From Acidobacteriota bacterium (GTDB taxonomy: Bacteria > Acidobacteriota > Blastocatellia > Pyrinomonadales > Pyrinomonadaceae): 64,000 bases of DNA. Every line of letters starts with the position of its first letter. Position 1 is the first letter of the stretch. A model generated the notes under the pieces. The model searched no databases. It was not told the origin of the DNA and was given only the letters and a program-made list of their open reading frames with translations. Location: positions 4,288,001 to 4,352,000 of the forward strand of contig CP065003.1 in the NCBI GenBank assembly GCA_016700175.1, in the 5' to 3' direction. Below are positions 8,336 through 16,392 of the stretch, piece by piece. The translations under genes and the position numbers were made by a program.

Positions 8336-8638
8336 TGTTTAGCCCCCGCATTTATGCGGGGGACAGCGAGCGGTGAGCCGTTTAGCCCCCGCATTCATGC
8401 GGGGGAAGGGCGACCTGGCGCGGCTCCGCCGCCGTGGTGTGCGGCAAGCCTTTGGCTTACCGGCGGCGAGTACAAAAACATCGGGCGGAGGCTGAGCCTC
8501 CGCCGATTTTGGTTGAGGGCAGCATCGGAAAGGCTCAGCCTTTCCGCACACAGGGGCGGCAGAGCCGCGGAATTCAAAGAGGCTTTCCTTCTCGCGGCCC
8601 GCGCACAAATGCGCAGGCTACAAATTCATTCATTCCAT
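8334..8638. repeat. Cluster of GC-rich hairpins between the MarR-GNAT and S41 genes
   Basis: This gene-free stretch holds several different palindromes: GCCCCCGCATTTATGCGGGG at about 8341-8361, the related CCCCCGCATTCATGCGGGGG at 8386-8405, then GCAAGCCTTTGGCTTAC, CGGAGGCTGAGCCTCCG, GGAAAGGCTCAGCCTTTCC and GCGCACAAATGCGC. The first two share flanking text (GAGC-T/C-GTTTAGCCCCCGCATT). No ribosome site or protein family supports the short reading frames crossing it; they are treated as repeat artefacts. Confidence 0.7.
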
Positions 8639-8668
8639 TGATCGATGATCGATGAGCAATGATCATTG
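8639..8668. repeat. Heptad array (TGATCGA type) at the S41 stop codon
   Basis: Units TGATCGA, TGATCGA, TGAGCAA, TGATCAT occupy 8639-8666. The near-palindromic unit also supplies, on the minus strand, the TGA that terminates the S41 peptidase (8663-8665). Confidence 0.8.
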
Positions 8669-9781
8669 AACAGCTACCGTTTTCCCGGTCTCCGCGATCT
8701 TCTTCGCCTGCTGGTCGATAAGGTCCTTGAGAGCGCGCTTCATGTTCTCGTCCTTCGCTTCCTTCAAAGACTTCTCGAGCGCCATCTTGTAGGCCGTCTC
8801 AAGTGCGATGTCCTTCGGGACCGCGATGTCCGGTATCACGCCCGTTCCCTCCCAGTTCGTCTTCGTGATCGGGCTGATCGCGCGGCCGGTCGAGATGAAG
8901 GCGCTGAAATGGTCGCTGAGCCGGAATGTTCCGCCGGGATGCGCTCCGCCGCCCGTGGTCTCGCCGACGATCTTCGCGCGCTTCAGGTTCTTCAGGTTGT
9001 ACGAGAACTCTTCAGCGCCGGAGAATGTCCAATTGCTGGTCAGGACATAAACATCCTTGCCGAGATAGCGCTTGCCTTTCACGCGTTCCGGCATCGTCCA
9101 GAACTCGTTTGTACGGTCGCCCTCGCGCCAGTAGAGGTCGTTCAGGTGAACCTTTTCCTCGCCGAACAGGTAAGAGCAGATCAACGCGACCATTTCCGGA
9201 TCACCGCCGCCGTTCCGGCGCAGATCGAAGATCAGCGCATCGGTGTTCGCGACGAAGTTCATCGCAGCCGCGACCGTGTCAGCGCCGAGTTCGGGTCCCA
9301 TAAAGCCGCGGAACTCAATGTAGCCGATATTTCCTTCAAGCCTTCTCACCGTTTCGAAACCGTAGTTGACGCGCTCCATGAACCGAAGGCGCTCCGCCTC
9401 TTCCTCCTCGGAAGGCCGGTCGTTGCGGGATCTCACGGGAAGCGGCTCGTACGAGAAACGCACGCGTAGATGTTTGTCCTTGCTGACGGATTGAAGATCG
9501 GCGGTCAGCTTTTCTGCGAATTCGCGGGCGCTTGTCACCTTGTCGTAGTCGCCGTTCGCGATCAGCGCGCGCACGTGCTTTTCCATCTGTTTGGCGACTT
9601 CGGGGAAGACATACGCGCGGTTGATGTTCTCGAGGGCGGCGTTGATCACGTCAGCTTTGGTCGACTGATCGAGCTCCATATCGGGCGCGTTGTGGCCCTG
9701 GGCGGAGATAACGATGTTGCCGATGACGATCGTGACGAAAACCGCCGCCGATGCGGCGATAACGGAGCGGAATGATCTCAT
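8663..9781 (-). CDS. S41-family (C-terminal-processing-type) peptidase, exported
   Basis: 372 residues from the ATG at 9781, preferred over a start at 9877 because GAGGAG lies 8 bp upstream and a signal anchor follows (MRSFRSVIAASAAVFVTIVI). The S41 core shows the NIGYIEFRGF strand, LIFDLRRNGGGDPEMV, the catalytic Ser in SNWTFSGAEEF, and ETTGGGAHPG. No PDZ domain is evident, so it is closer to the IRBP/TSP type than to Prc. It would hydrolyse peptides outside the cytoplasmic membrane. It follows a TetR gene by 22 bp on the same strand, so regulator and peptidase are probably one operon. The stop codon lies within a TGATCAT heptad; the last residues are VAVQ. Confidence 0.85.
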   Translation of the reverse strand: MRSFRSVIAASAAVFVTIVIGNIVISAQGHNAPDMELDQSTKADVINAALENINRAYVFPEVAKQMEKHVRALIANGDYDKVTSAREFAEKLTADLQSVSKDKHLRVRFSYEPLPVRSRNDRPSEEEEAERLRFMERVNYGFETVRRLEGNIGYIEFRGFMGPELGADTVAAAMNFVANTDALIFDLRRNGGGDPEMVALICSYLFGEEKVHLNDLYWREGDRTNEFWTMPERVKGKRYLGKDVYVLTSNWTFSGAEEFSYNLKNLKRAKIVGETTGGGAHPGGTFRLSDHFSAFISTGRAISPITKTNWEGTGVIPDIAVPKDIALETAYKMALEKSLKEAKDENMKRALKDLIDQQAKKIAETGKTVAVQ

Positions 9782-9803
9782 ATCTATTACTCCTCGGAGT
9801 TCT

Positions 9804-10406
9804 CTATTTATTGGTAAGTCCCTTGAGCAAGAGTCCGCAGACGGCGAGCGCCTTCTTTCGGACGTGGCTTCTTTCACCGAGTTCCTGCGTTGAAAGACCT
9901 GCAGGAAGAAGGGAATTCGTCGAGGTCACGAAGATCCTCGCGAACTCGTCCGCGTCGCCCTTCGCGAATTCGCCGGCTTTCTGGCCTTCCTTTATGACCC
10001 CGGCGAAAATCTCGGCCTCCTCCCGGAAATACTGCTTCCGGCGTTCGATGACCTTCGCCCGAAGAGAGGAGAGAAGCTCGTCAATGCTCTCTGTGTAATG
10101 CTGAACATTGTCGAAACGGATCAGCACACGGCTGAGCACCATCTCGCGGAGCTTTTCCTCGGGCGGAGCTTTGCTGGCGGCGATCTTCTCCAGGTCTTCC
10201 TTCACGCGGTCGACGATGCGGTCGATGTGCGAAAGGACGATCTCTTCCTTGCTGGAAAAGTGAAGATAAACGCTGCCCTTGCCGATCCCGACCTCGCGAG
10301 CGAGATCGTCGATCGTCATTTTCTTGTACCCGTACCTGGAAAGAAGCAGGTCCGTGGCGTCCAGAATGGCGTCCCGGACTTCTTTCGTCTGAACACTTGC
10401 TCGCAT
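9804..10406 (-). CDS. TetR/AcrR-family transcriptional repressor
   Basis: 200 residues. The N-terminal HTH is clear: ILDATDLLLSRYGYKKMTID, DLAREVGIGKGSVYLHF (residues about 14-52), with the helical ligand-binding half following (DELLSSLRAKVIERRKQYF). It probably controls its own promoter and the S41 peptidase 22 bp downstream; the ligand is not inferable. The promoter lies so close that the -10 box ends only about 10 bp before the ATG, giving a nearly leaderless mRNA unless a later start is used. Confidence 0.9.
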   Translation of the reverse strand: MRASVQTKEVRDAILDATDLLLSRYGYKKMTIDDLAREVGIGKGSVYLHFSSKEEIVLSHIDRIVDRVKEDLEKIAASKAPPEEKLREMVLSRVLIRFDNVQHYTESIDELLSSLRAKVIERRKQYFREEAEIFAGVIKEGQKAGEFAKGDADEFARIFVTSTNSLLPAGLSTQELGERSHVRKKALAVCGLLLKGLTNK

Positions 10407-10415
10407 ATAAAATGA

Positions 10416-10443
10416 ATTATGACCAAAAATGACTTCTAGTCAA
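10416..10443 (-). promoter_or_regulatory. Promoter with overlapping palindromic operator, tetR-S41 operon
   Basis: On the minus strand TTGACT (10443-10438) and CATAAT (10421-10416) are separated by 16 bp, a near-consensus sigma70-type promoter. The palindrome TGACT-AGA-AGTCA (10442-10430) overlaps the -35 box, a classical position for TetR repression. The predicted transcription start falls about 3 bp before the ATG at 10406. Confidence 0.65.
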
Positions 10444-10479
10444 GAGCGGAAGAGGATTGTGGATCGTGAATCGTGGAAC

Positions 10480-11026
<547 letters not shown>

Positions 11027-11127
11027 GTGCTAGCAAAGCGGAACAGACGGAATCCCGGCGAGGTGATCGAGTCGCGAATCAAACCATCCGAGCTCAAGCT
11101 CGTTCTATCCCGCCATCGCCGCCAATT

Positions 11128-11634
11128 TCAATTGCTGAATGCCGAGCTGAGATCGTTCCCTTCCAGGTGCTCAAACGTCCCGGTCGCATACCGAAGCCCG
11201 GCATCGATCTCGAACGCTCCCCCGGAATTGTTGAAGATCCCAAGCAAAAGCCTCCCGTTGAAATGCTCTTCGATCCGACGCTCGCCCAAGAGACGCAGAC
11301 CAATGTCCTGTATCTCGCGGCTCGGCGTCACTATGACACGTATGTCCTGCGGGACCGAGAGACGCTCGTTCGAAACGACAAACACCGTTTCAGAAGGCTC
11401 AAGGGTCCATCCTTGCCTTAGTGCGGCGCTGTCTATCGGCTCATAGATCTGCCTGTTCGGGGAATGCAGGAATGCCAGGGCGATCCGAAAGTAATATCTG
11501 TTACCTTCGATCCGGTCCGGGATGCCGCCGCCGATCATCGACTGCGTTTCGACGGCCCTCAAAAGCTCCGTGTGAGAGAGAGGGAGTGTCATGGGCTTTG
11601 GGAGTAGTGGACAGCAAGGTGCCGGTTGCGCCAT
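11128..11634 (-). CDS. dCTP-deaminase/dUTPase-fold protein (function uncertain)
   Basis: 168 residues from the ATG at 11634, chosen because AAAGG lies about 9 bp upstream; the frame is open to 11742, and another ATG at 11592 is possible. The C-terminal half reads LEPSETVFVVSNERLSVPQD, IRVIVTPSREIQDIGL, NGRLLLGIFNNSG and FEIDAGLRYATG, a pattern I recognise from the trimeric beta-barrel of dCTP deaminases and dUTPases (SLEPGE, PSR, GPL.L.I.N, G...A). Catalytic motifs are not clearly conserved, so it could be a regulatory or degenerate relative. It sits alone, convergent with repeats on one side and divergent from the ZIP transporter on the other. Confidence 0.5.
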   Translation of the reverse strand: MAQPAPCCPLLPKPMTLPLSHTELLRAVETQSMIGGGIPDRIEGNRYYFRIALAFLHSPNRQIYEPIDSAALRQGWTLEPSETVFVVSNERLSVPQDIRVIVTPSREIQDIGLRLLGERRIEEHFNGRLLLGIFNNSGGAFEIDAGLRYATGTFEHLEGNDLSSAFSN

Positions 11635-11843
11635 CAATATCTGCCTTTCGACGAGCATTGTCAAGCAGGCCGCCCCCAAAGGGCTCTGAACAAGCGGCAA
11701 ATCGCCTCTCACCCTCCAATTTCGAACGGAGAGTTCGATCATTGATCCCTATGTCCGAGCTATCCGTCCCGAAACGGGCCTTTGGCACTCCTCCCGATTG
11801 AGCGGCACCGCTACCTGTGATAAACAGAGGCGGTACCTTTGGC

Positions 11844-12584
11844 ATGTCAACAGACCCCAACATTCTTCTTTGGATAATCGGTAGCGGCGTCGCGATGAGC
11901 TGCATCGCCTTCGTCGGAAGCGCGATCTTTCTTTTCTCCGGAAAGACGCTCGCGAAAATTTTACTCCCGCTCGTGGCATTTTCCGCGGGAGCTCTTATCG
12001 GCGGCGCTCTCTTTCACCTGATCCCGGCCAGCCTCGAAGCGGGATCTGACGTCCGCGCCACGTTCCTGTGGGTCGCCGGCGGATTCACTGTCTTCTTCGC
12101 CCTCGAGCAGTTCCTTCACTGGCACCATTGCGAAAGGGCCGATACCGACTGCAAAAAGCCGCTGACCTATCTGATCCTGATCGGCGACGGGCTCCACAAC
12201 TTTATCGGCGGACTCGCAATAGCCGGGACCTTTATACTGGATGTCCGCCTTGGGATCGCGGCGTGGTTCGCGGCGGCGGCGCACGAGTTGCCTCAGGAGT
12301 TGGGTGACATGGGAGTTCTCTTGTACGGCGGCTGGTCGAAAGCGAAGGCGACGATCTTCAATTTCGTTTCGGCGCTGACGTTTCTCGCGGGTGGCCTTAT
12401 CGCTTACTGGCTCTCTTTCGGATATGAGATCTGGTTCCTGATACCTTTCGCGGCGGGGAATTTCCTTTACATAGGCGCTTCGGACCTAATTCCGGAGATC
12501 AACAGGCACGAGAAACTTTCGGTAAACGCATTGCACTTTGCCGCGTTTGCGGCCGGAATGTTTCTGCTCTATTTCTTCGGCTGA
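11844..12584 (+). CDS. ZIP-family metal ion transporter
   Basis: 246 residues from ATG 11844; a GTG at 11817 would add nine residues. The protein is almost entirely hydrophobic with about seven to eight membrane segments. The ZIP signature is present: GDGLHNFIGGLAIAG (TM4 His) and AAAHELPQELGD (TM5, His-Glu metal site). The loop between TM3 and TM4 contains a His/Cys cluster (LHWHHCERADTDC) as the usual metal-catching region. It likely imports Zn or another divalent cation through the inner membrane. The usp gene follows by 36 bp on the same strand. Confidence 0.9.
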   Translation: MSTDPNILLWIIGSGVAMSCIAFVGSAIFLFSGKTLAKILLPLVAFSAGALIGGALFHLIPASLEAGSDVRATFLWVAGGFTVFFALEQFLHWHHCERADTDCKKPLTYLILIGDGLHNFIGGLAIAGTFILDVRLGIAAWFAAAAHELPQELGDMGVLLYGGWSKAKATIFNFVSALTFLAGGLIAYWLSFGYEIWFLIPFAAGNFLYIGASDLIPEINRHEKLSVNALHFAAFAAGMFLLYFFG

Positions 12585-12620
12585 GAAGTCACGGGGCGGA
12601 TCAGGGAGATCAAAGGAAAA

Positions 12621-13082
12621 ATGAAAGTTCTATTGGCAGTTGACGGTTCGGAATGCAGCGGAAAGGCGGTCGAGGAAGTGGCCTCGAGGCCGTGGAAGAA
12701 AGGCACAAAGCTGAAGATCTTCTCGGTCGCGACCTCTCGTTACCCCGTATGGTTCGTCGATCCGGCTTTCGCGGTCCTCGCCGCGCATATGACCGAGGTC
12801 CACGAGCACCACAAGATCCTCGACAAGCTTGTGGAGGACGTGAAGGAAAGCATCTCGGAGACGGAACACGGAAAGGAACTGGAGATCGAGACCGAGGTCG
12901 TCGACGGATATCCCAAGGAAGAGATCGTGAGGGAAGCGAAGGACTGGGACGCCGACCTGATCGTGATCGGCTCGCACGGTTACGGCAACTTCAAGCGATT
13001 TCTGCTGGGATCAGTCGCGCAGGCGGTCGTCGCGCACGCGCCTTGTTCGGTGGAAGTGTACAGGGAGAAGGGACAACAATGA
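12621..13082 (+). CDS. Universal stress protein (UspA family)
   Basis: 153 residues with the alpha/beta Usp fold. It starts MKVLLAVDGSECSGKAVEEV and ends with the ATP-binding motif GSHGYGNFKRFLLGSVAQAV (G-2x-G-9x-G-S type), so it is of the nucleotide-binding class. AAGGA precedes the ATG by about 5 bp. It is probably co-transcribed with the ZIP gene. The stop TGA (13080-13082) is the first triplet of a TGATCAA heptad array and the C-terminus is KGQQ. Confidence 0.92.
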   Translation: MKVLLAVDGSECSGKAVEEVASRPWKKGTKLKIFSVATSRYPVWFVDPAFAVLAAHMTEVHEHHKILDKLVEDVKESISETEHGKELEIETEVVDGYPKEEIVREAKDWDADLIVIGSHGYGNFKRFLLGSVAQAVVAHAPCSVEVYREKGQQ

Positions 13083-13253
13083 TCAATGCCCATCGATCAA
13101 TGTTCAATGCTCAGCGATCATCGATCAATGGGGAAGGACTTTGTCAAAGCCGTTTCTTGCGACATTAAGTCACCTTTTATCGTCTGGCGCTTCTTTAATT
13201 GATCGATGACAGATGAGCACTGAACGTTGAGCATTGCTCACTGGCCATTGATC
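13080..13253. repeat. Two heptad arrays between convergent usp and P1-peptidase genes
   Basis: Array 1 (13080-13131) reads TGATCAA, TGCCCAT, CGATCAA, TGTTCAA, TGCTCAG, CGATCAT, CGATCAA. Array 2 (13198-13253) reads TTGATCG, ATGACAG, ATGAGCA, CTGAACG, TTGAGCA, TTGCTCA, CTGGCCA. Array 1 begins at the usp stop and array 2 contains the stop of the convergent peptidase gene. The 65 bp between them have no recognisable feature. Confidence 0.8.
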
Positions 13254-14482
13254 CGCTTGTACTTCTTCAGTATCTCCACCGTCCTGTCGATCGGCAGCGC
13301 CTCGACGGTGCGTCCGTTTCCGGTCACGGTCGTCGCCTTGAACAGCGAGTTGTAGATCGCTTCCTCAGCGGCCTCGATCACCGCGAGAAATAGCGGCGAG
13401 ATGTCGTTGTTCCCCAGCAGCTTTGTTTCCTGCTCTCCTCTATTCCCGTGCCTTCGGACAGATTCGGCCGTAGAGAATGCGATCGCGTAATCGCCGCTTC
13501 CGTTCGATCCCGCCGCGCCCGTCCGGGCGAGCCCCATCATCGTCCTTGCCGCAAGCCTTTCCAGGTTTCGCGACGAAAGCGGAGCGTCAGTCGCGACGAC
13601 GATGATGATCGAGCCGTCGGCGAGCTCGTTGAGATTTTGACTTCCGGAGTCTGCAGAGCTGCCGTCAAGAGCTCCCTTCAGGAAATATCTTCCTAGCTCC
13701 TCGCCCACCGGAGCGCCGTCGATCGTCAGCACGCCGCCGAAGTTCGACTGCACAAGGACACCGACCGTGTATCCGCCCAGGTTCTCCGGAAGCTTCCTTG
13801 ACGAAGTCCCGATCCCGCCTTTGAATCCGAATGCGACCGTTCCGGTTCCGGCGCCGACCGAGCCTTCATCTACTTTGCCGCTCTTTGCCGAATTGATCGC
13901 GTTCGAGACATCCTCGCGGGTGATATGCCTGCCGCGTATGTCGTTCAGGAACCCGTCGTTCGTTTCGGCGACGACCGGGTTGATCGACCGGACCTCCTCG
14001 TTTCCTTTCAGAGCCAGCATATGGTCGATCAGGAAATCGCCGACCTTCGGCACGGCTAGCGTGGATGTGAGCAGTATCGGCGTCTCTATCTCGCCTAGCT
14101 CTTTGATCTGCGTAGTTCCGATGAATTTTCCGAAGCCGTTGCCCACGAAAACCGCCGCCGGAACCTTCTCCGCGAACAGATTGCCGGCGTGAGGGAGCAC
14201 CGCCGTCACTCCCGTTCGCACGTTCTCGCCGCGGATTATCGTCGTGTGGCCGACCTTCACGCCCGCGACATCCGTAATCGCGTTCAGCTTTCCTGTCGGC
14301 AGAATTCCGGGGCTGAGTCCCACATCGCGCGCCCTCATCCGATCTTCACTTTTCATTGCCTCTTCATCTCCGGATCGTACGCAGTCTTGACCGCAGGCTT
14401 CGCTGGTAGGGATTCGGTATCCGTACAACAGAACAAACGCAAGCGCCGCGAAGATCGCAGTCCGGTAAACAGTTTTTCTCAT
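13238..14482 (-). CDS. P1-family peptidase (DmpA/L-aminopeptidase-D-esterase type), exported
   Basis: 414 residues from ATG 14482 (AGGTG 7 bp upstream; a GTG at 14491 is also in frame). An N-terminal hydrophobic segment suggests export. The P1 core includes ITDVAGVKVGHTTI, GTGTVAFGFKGGIGTSSR and ADGSIIIVVATDAPLSSRNL; in DmpA-type enzymes self-cleavage occurs at the Gly-Ser before such an IIIVVATDAPL strand, exposing the Ser/Thr nucleophile, so the Ser of DGS is the expected nucleophile. These Ntn-like hydrolases release N-terminal amino acids or beta-amino acids from small peptides. The TGA stop sits in a heptad; the protein ends INGQ. Confidence 0.88.
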   Translation of the reverse strand: MRKTVYRTAIFAALAFVLLYGYRIPTSEACGQDCVRSGDEEAMKSEDRMRARDVGLSPGILPTGKLNAITDVAGVKVGHTTIIRGENVRTGVTAVLPHAGNLFAEKVPAAVFVGNGFGKFIGTTQIKELGEIETPILLTSTLAVPKVGDFLIDHMLALKGNEEVRSINPVVAETNDGFLNDIRGRHITREDVSNAINSAKSGKVDEGSVGAGTGTVAFGFKGGIGTSSRKLPENLGGYTVGVLVQSNFGGVLTIDGAPVGEELGRYFLKGALDGSSADSGSQNLNELADGSIIIVVATDAPLSSRNLERLAARTMMGLARTGAAGSNGSGDYAIAFSTAESVRRHGNRGEQETKLLGNNDISPLFLAVIEAAEEAIYNSLFKATTVTGNGRTVEALPIDRTVEILKKYKRINGQ

Positions 14483-14672
14483 AGCATTCACCTAGCCGGC
14501 TCTCTCGCGAAATTATCCGCACCCGTTATCTCCGATCGCGGAGTATTCCGCGCCGAATTAACTCAAAGCCATTGATTTTACAGGGTTTGCGTATTGGAAC
14601 GCACCTTGCACTCTTGATAAGCGAGCCATCCCGAAGCGGACGTGCTACAGACAAAAACGGAGGGAATTTTCA

Positions 14673-14861
14673 ATGTTGATAAGGTTATATGAAGCACTTT
14701 GGGGACTAGTGGTCTTGTCAGCTCTGGTGATCTATCTGACAAGCGGCTTTGACGCCGCGACTGCCGTGGTGTTTGGTTTCATATGTTTCGGTTTGATCTA
14801 TATGGGAATGATGGGGGTCCTTCCCGTAACAGCAAACCGTCACGTTCACCCCAAACATTAG
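14673..14861 (+). CDS. Small two-helix membrane protein, unknown function
   Basis: 62 residues. GGAGG lies 8-10 bp before the ATG, which supports translation. Two hydrophobic helices are visible (LYEALWGLVVLSALVIYLTS and TAVVFGFICFGLIYMGMMGV), followed by a short His-rich tail (ANRHVHPKH). I do not recognise a family. It is isolated between divergent and convergent neighbours. Confidence 0.5.
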   Translation: MLIRLYEALWGLVVLSALVIYLTSGFDAATAVVFGFICFGLIYMGMMGVLPVTANRHVHPKH

Positions 14862-14950
14862 TCCCCAAAGGGATTCGTCATAAGACGTTCCCTCCAAGCG
14901 AAGCCGGCGTCCGGACCGATTGCGAGTCAACCGGGCGTCGGCTTCTATTT

Positions 14951-16195
14951 TCAGCCGTTCAACTCCCGCCACGAAACGGGTTCCTTGCCGTCATCAATTC
15001 GCACCATCGAAATGCAGTCCGGCGCCGGGCACACAAGGTAGCATAGATTGCAGCCCACGCATTCCTCTTCGTCCACGACCGGAAACACGCGGCCGTCGTC
15101 CTGCTTAACAAGGTCTATGCACTGGTGCGCGCCGTCCTCGCAGGCGATGTGGCATAGATTGCACTGCACGCACTTCGAATGATCGATCCGCGCCACGACC
15201 TCGTAATTGAGGTCCAGATTTCCCCAATCCGTTACACGAGGCACGCTCCGGCCGACGATCTCCGACACGCTCGCGATCCCTTTCTCGTCCAGGTAATTGT
15301 TCAGCCCGTCGATCAGGTCCTCGACGATCCGGTAGCCGTAGTGCATCACCGCCGTGCAAACCTGCACGTTCCCCGCGCCCAAGAGAAGGAATTCCGCCGC
15401 GTCCTGCCACGTCGAGATCCCCCCGATCCCGCTGATCGGGATATTCACCTTTTCGTTTCGCGCGAGTTCGGAGACCATGTTCAACGCGATGGGCTTGACC
15501 GCCGGTCCGCAGTAGCCTCCGTGCGCCGCCTTTCCGTTGACGTTCGGGTGCGGGACCATCGAGTCGAGATCGACGCCCATCACGGAATTGATCGTGTTGA
15601 TAAGAGAAAGCGCGTCCGCGCCGCCTTTCACCGCTGCTTCCGCGGGATAATTGATGTCCGTGACGTTCGGAGTCAGTTTTACGATAACGGGAACCGTCGC
15701 GACTTCCTTCACCCATTCGGTGACCATGCAGGTGTATTCGGGAACCTGTCCCATCGCGGCTCCCATCCCGCGCTCGCTCATTCCGTGCGGGCAGCCGAAG
15801 TTGAGCTCAAGCCCGTCGGCGCCGGCTCCTTCGGCCTGTTTCACGATCTCGTGCCAGGCCTCTCGATTCGACTCGACCATCAGGCTGACGACCAGCGCGT
15901 TCTTCGGATACTTCTTCTTGCAGTCGTAGATCTCTTTGAGATTGACATCGAGCGGGCGGTCGGTGATCAGCTCGATGTTGTTGAGCCCGATCATGCGTTG
16001 TGCTCCGTGATCGATCGCGGCAAGGCGGGAAGATACGTTGCGGATCGGCTCGCCGAGCGTCTTCCAGACGGCGCCTCCCCATCCTGCGTCGAACGCGCGC
16101 TCGACCATCGAGCCCATGTTGGTAGGCGGCGCGGAAGCGAGCCAGAAAGGATTCGGGGAGGGGATGCCTGCGAAGTTTGTTGTCAGATCAGCCAT
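14951..16195 (-). CDS. preA: NAD-dependent dihydropyrimidine dehydrogenase subunit PreA
   Basis: 414 residues. The N-terminal TIM barrel (FMN-binding, DHOD-like) shows GLELNFGCPHGMSERGMGAA, VIVKLTPNVTDI, and GIGGISTWQDAAEFLLLGA. The C-terminal ferredoxin domain has two CxxCxxC clusters (CVQCNLCHIAC near residue 335 and CVGCNLCYLVCPAPDC near 385) for two 4Fe-4S centres. With PreT it reduces uracil and thymine to the dihydro forms with NADH, the first step of the reductive pathway. Unlike the usual adjacent preTA pair, an unrelated exported protein gene lies between preA and preT here. No good ribosome site precedes the ATG; CACGAATT repeats occupy the upstream DNA. Confidence 0.95.
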   Translation of the reverse strand: MADLTTNFAGIPSPNPFWLASAPPTNMGSMVERAFDAGWGGAVWKTLGEPIRNVSSRLAAIDHGAQRMIGLNNIELITDRPLDVNLKEIYDCKKKYPKNALVVSLMVESNREAWHEIVKQAEGAGADGLELNFGCPHGMSERGMGAAMGQVPEYTCMVTEWVKEVATVPVIVKLTPNVTDINYPAEAAVKGGADALSLINTINSVMGVDLDSMVPHPNVNGKAAHGGYCGPAVKPIALNMVSELARNEKVNIPISGIGGISTWQDAAEFLLLGAGNVQVCTAVMHYGYRIVEDLIDGLNNYLDEKGIASVSEIVGRSVPRVTDWGNLDLNYEVVARIDHSKCVQCNLCHIACEDGAHQCIDLVKQDDGRVFPVVDEEECVGCNLCYLVCPAPDCISMVRIDDGKEPVSWRELNG

Positions 16196-16199
16196 GGTT

Positions 16200-16380
16200 G
16201 TTTTGAGACACGAATTGCACGAATACCACGAATAAAGAAAAGGACACGGATTAACACAGATGAAAGCAAGATAGCTTATTGCGTCTATGGCAACGATTCA
16301 GTTCTATCCGATCCTTCCCAGTTATCTTTCCATATCCGTGTTCATCTGTGTCCAATTCCCCCTTCGTGAAATTCGTGGCC
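16200..16380. repeat. CACGAATT-type repeats between preA and the exported protein gene
   Basis: CACGAATTG and CACGAATAC units occur from 16208, then AAAGGACACGGATTAACACAGATG (split here for description as ACACGGATTAACACAGATG) and, further on, TCCGTGTTCATCTGTGTCC and TTCGTGAAATTCGTGG in the opposite sense. It is an inverted arrangement of the same text about 100 bp apart. No coding support. Confidence 0.65.
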
Positions 16381-16392
16381 TTCCTCAAGCCC

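Noticed and set aside
8330..8641. Short frames in the GC-hairpin cluster between the MarR-GNAT and S41 genes
   Set aside because: They exist in both strands with equal quality and simply translate palindromes.
15179..16369. 396-codon plus-strand frame opposite preA
   Set aside because: Antisense shadow of a clear PreA; Arg/Asp-rich composition typical of GC-rich antisense frames.
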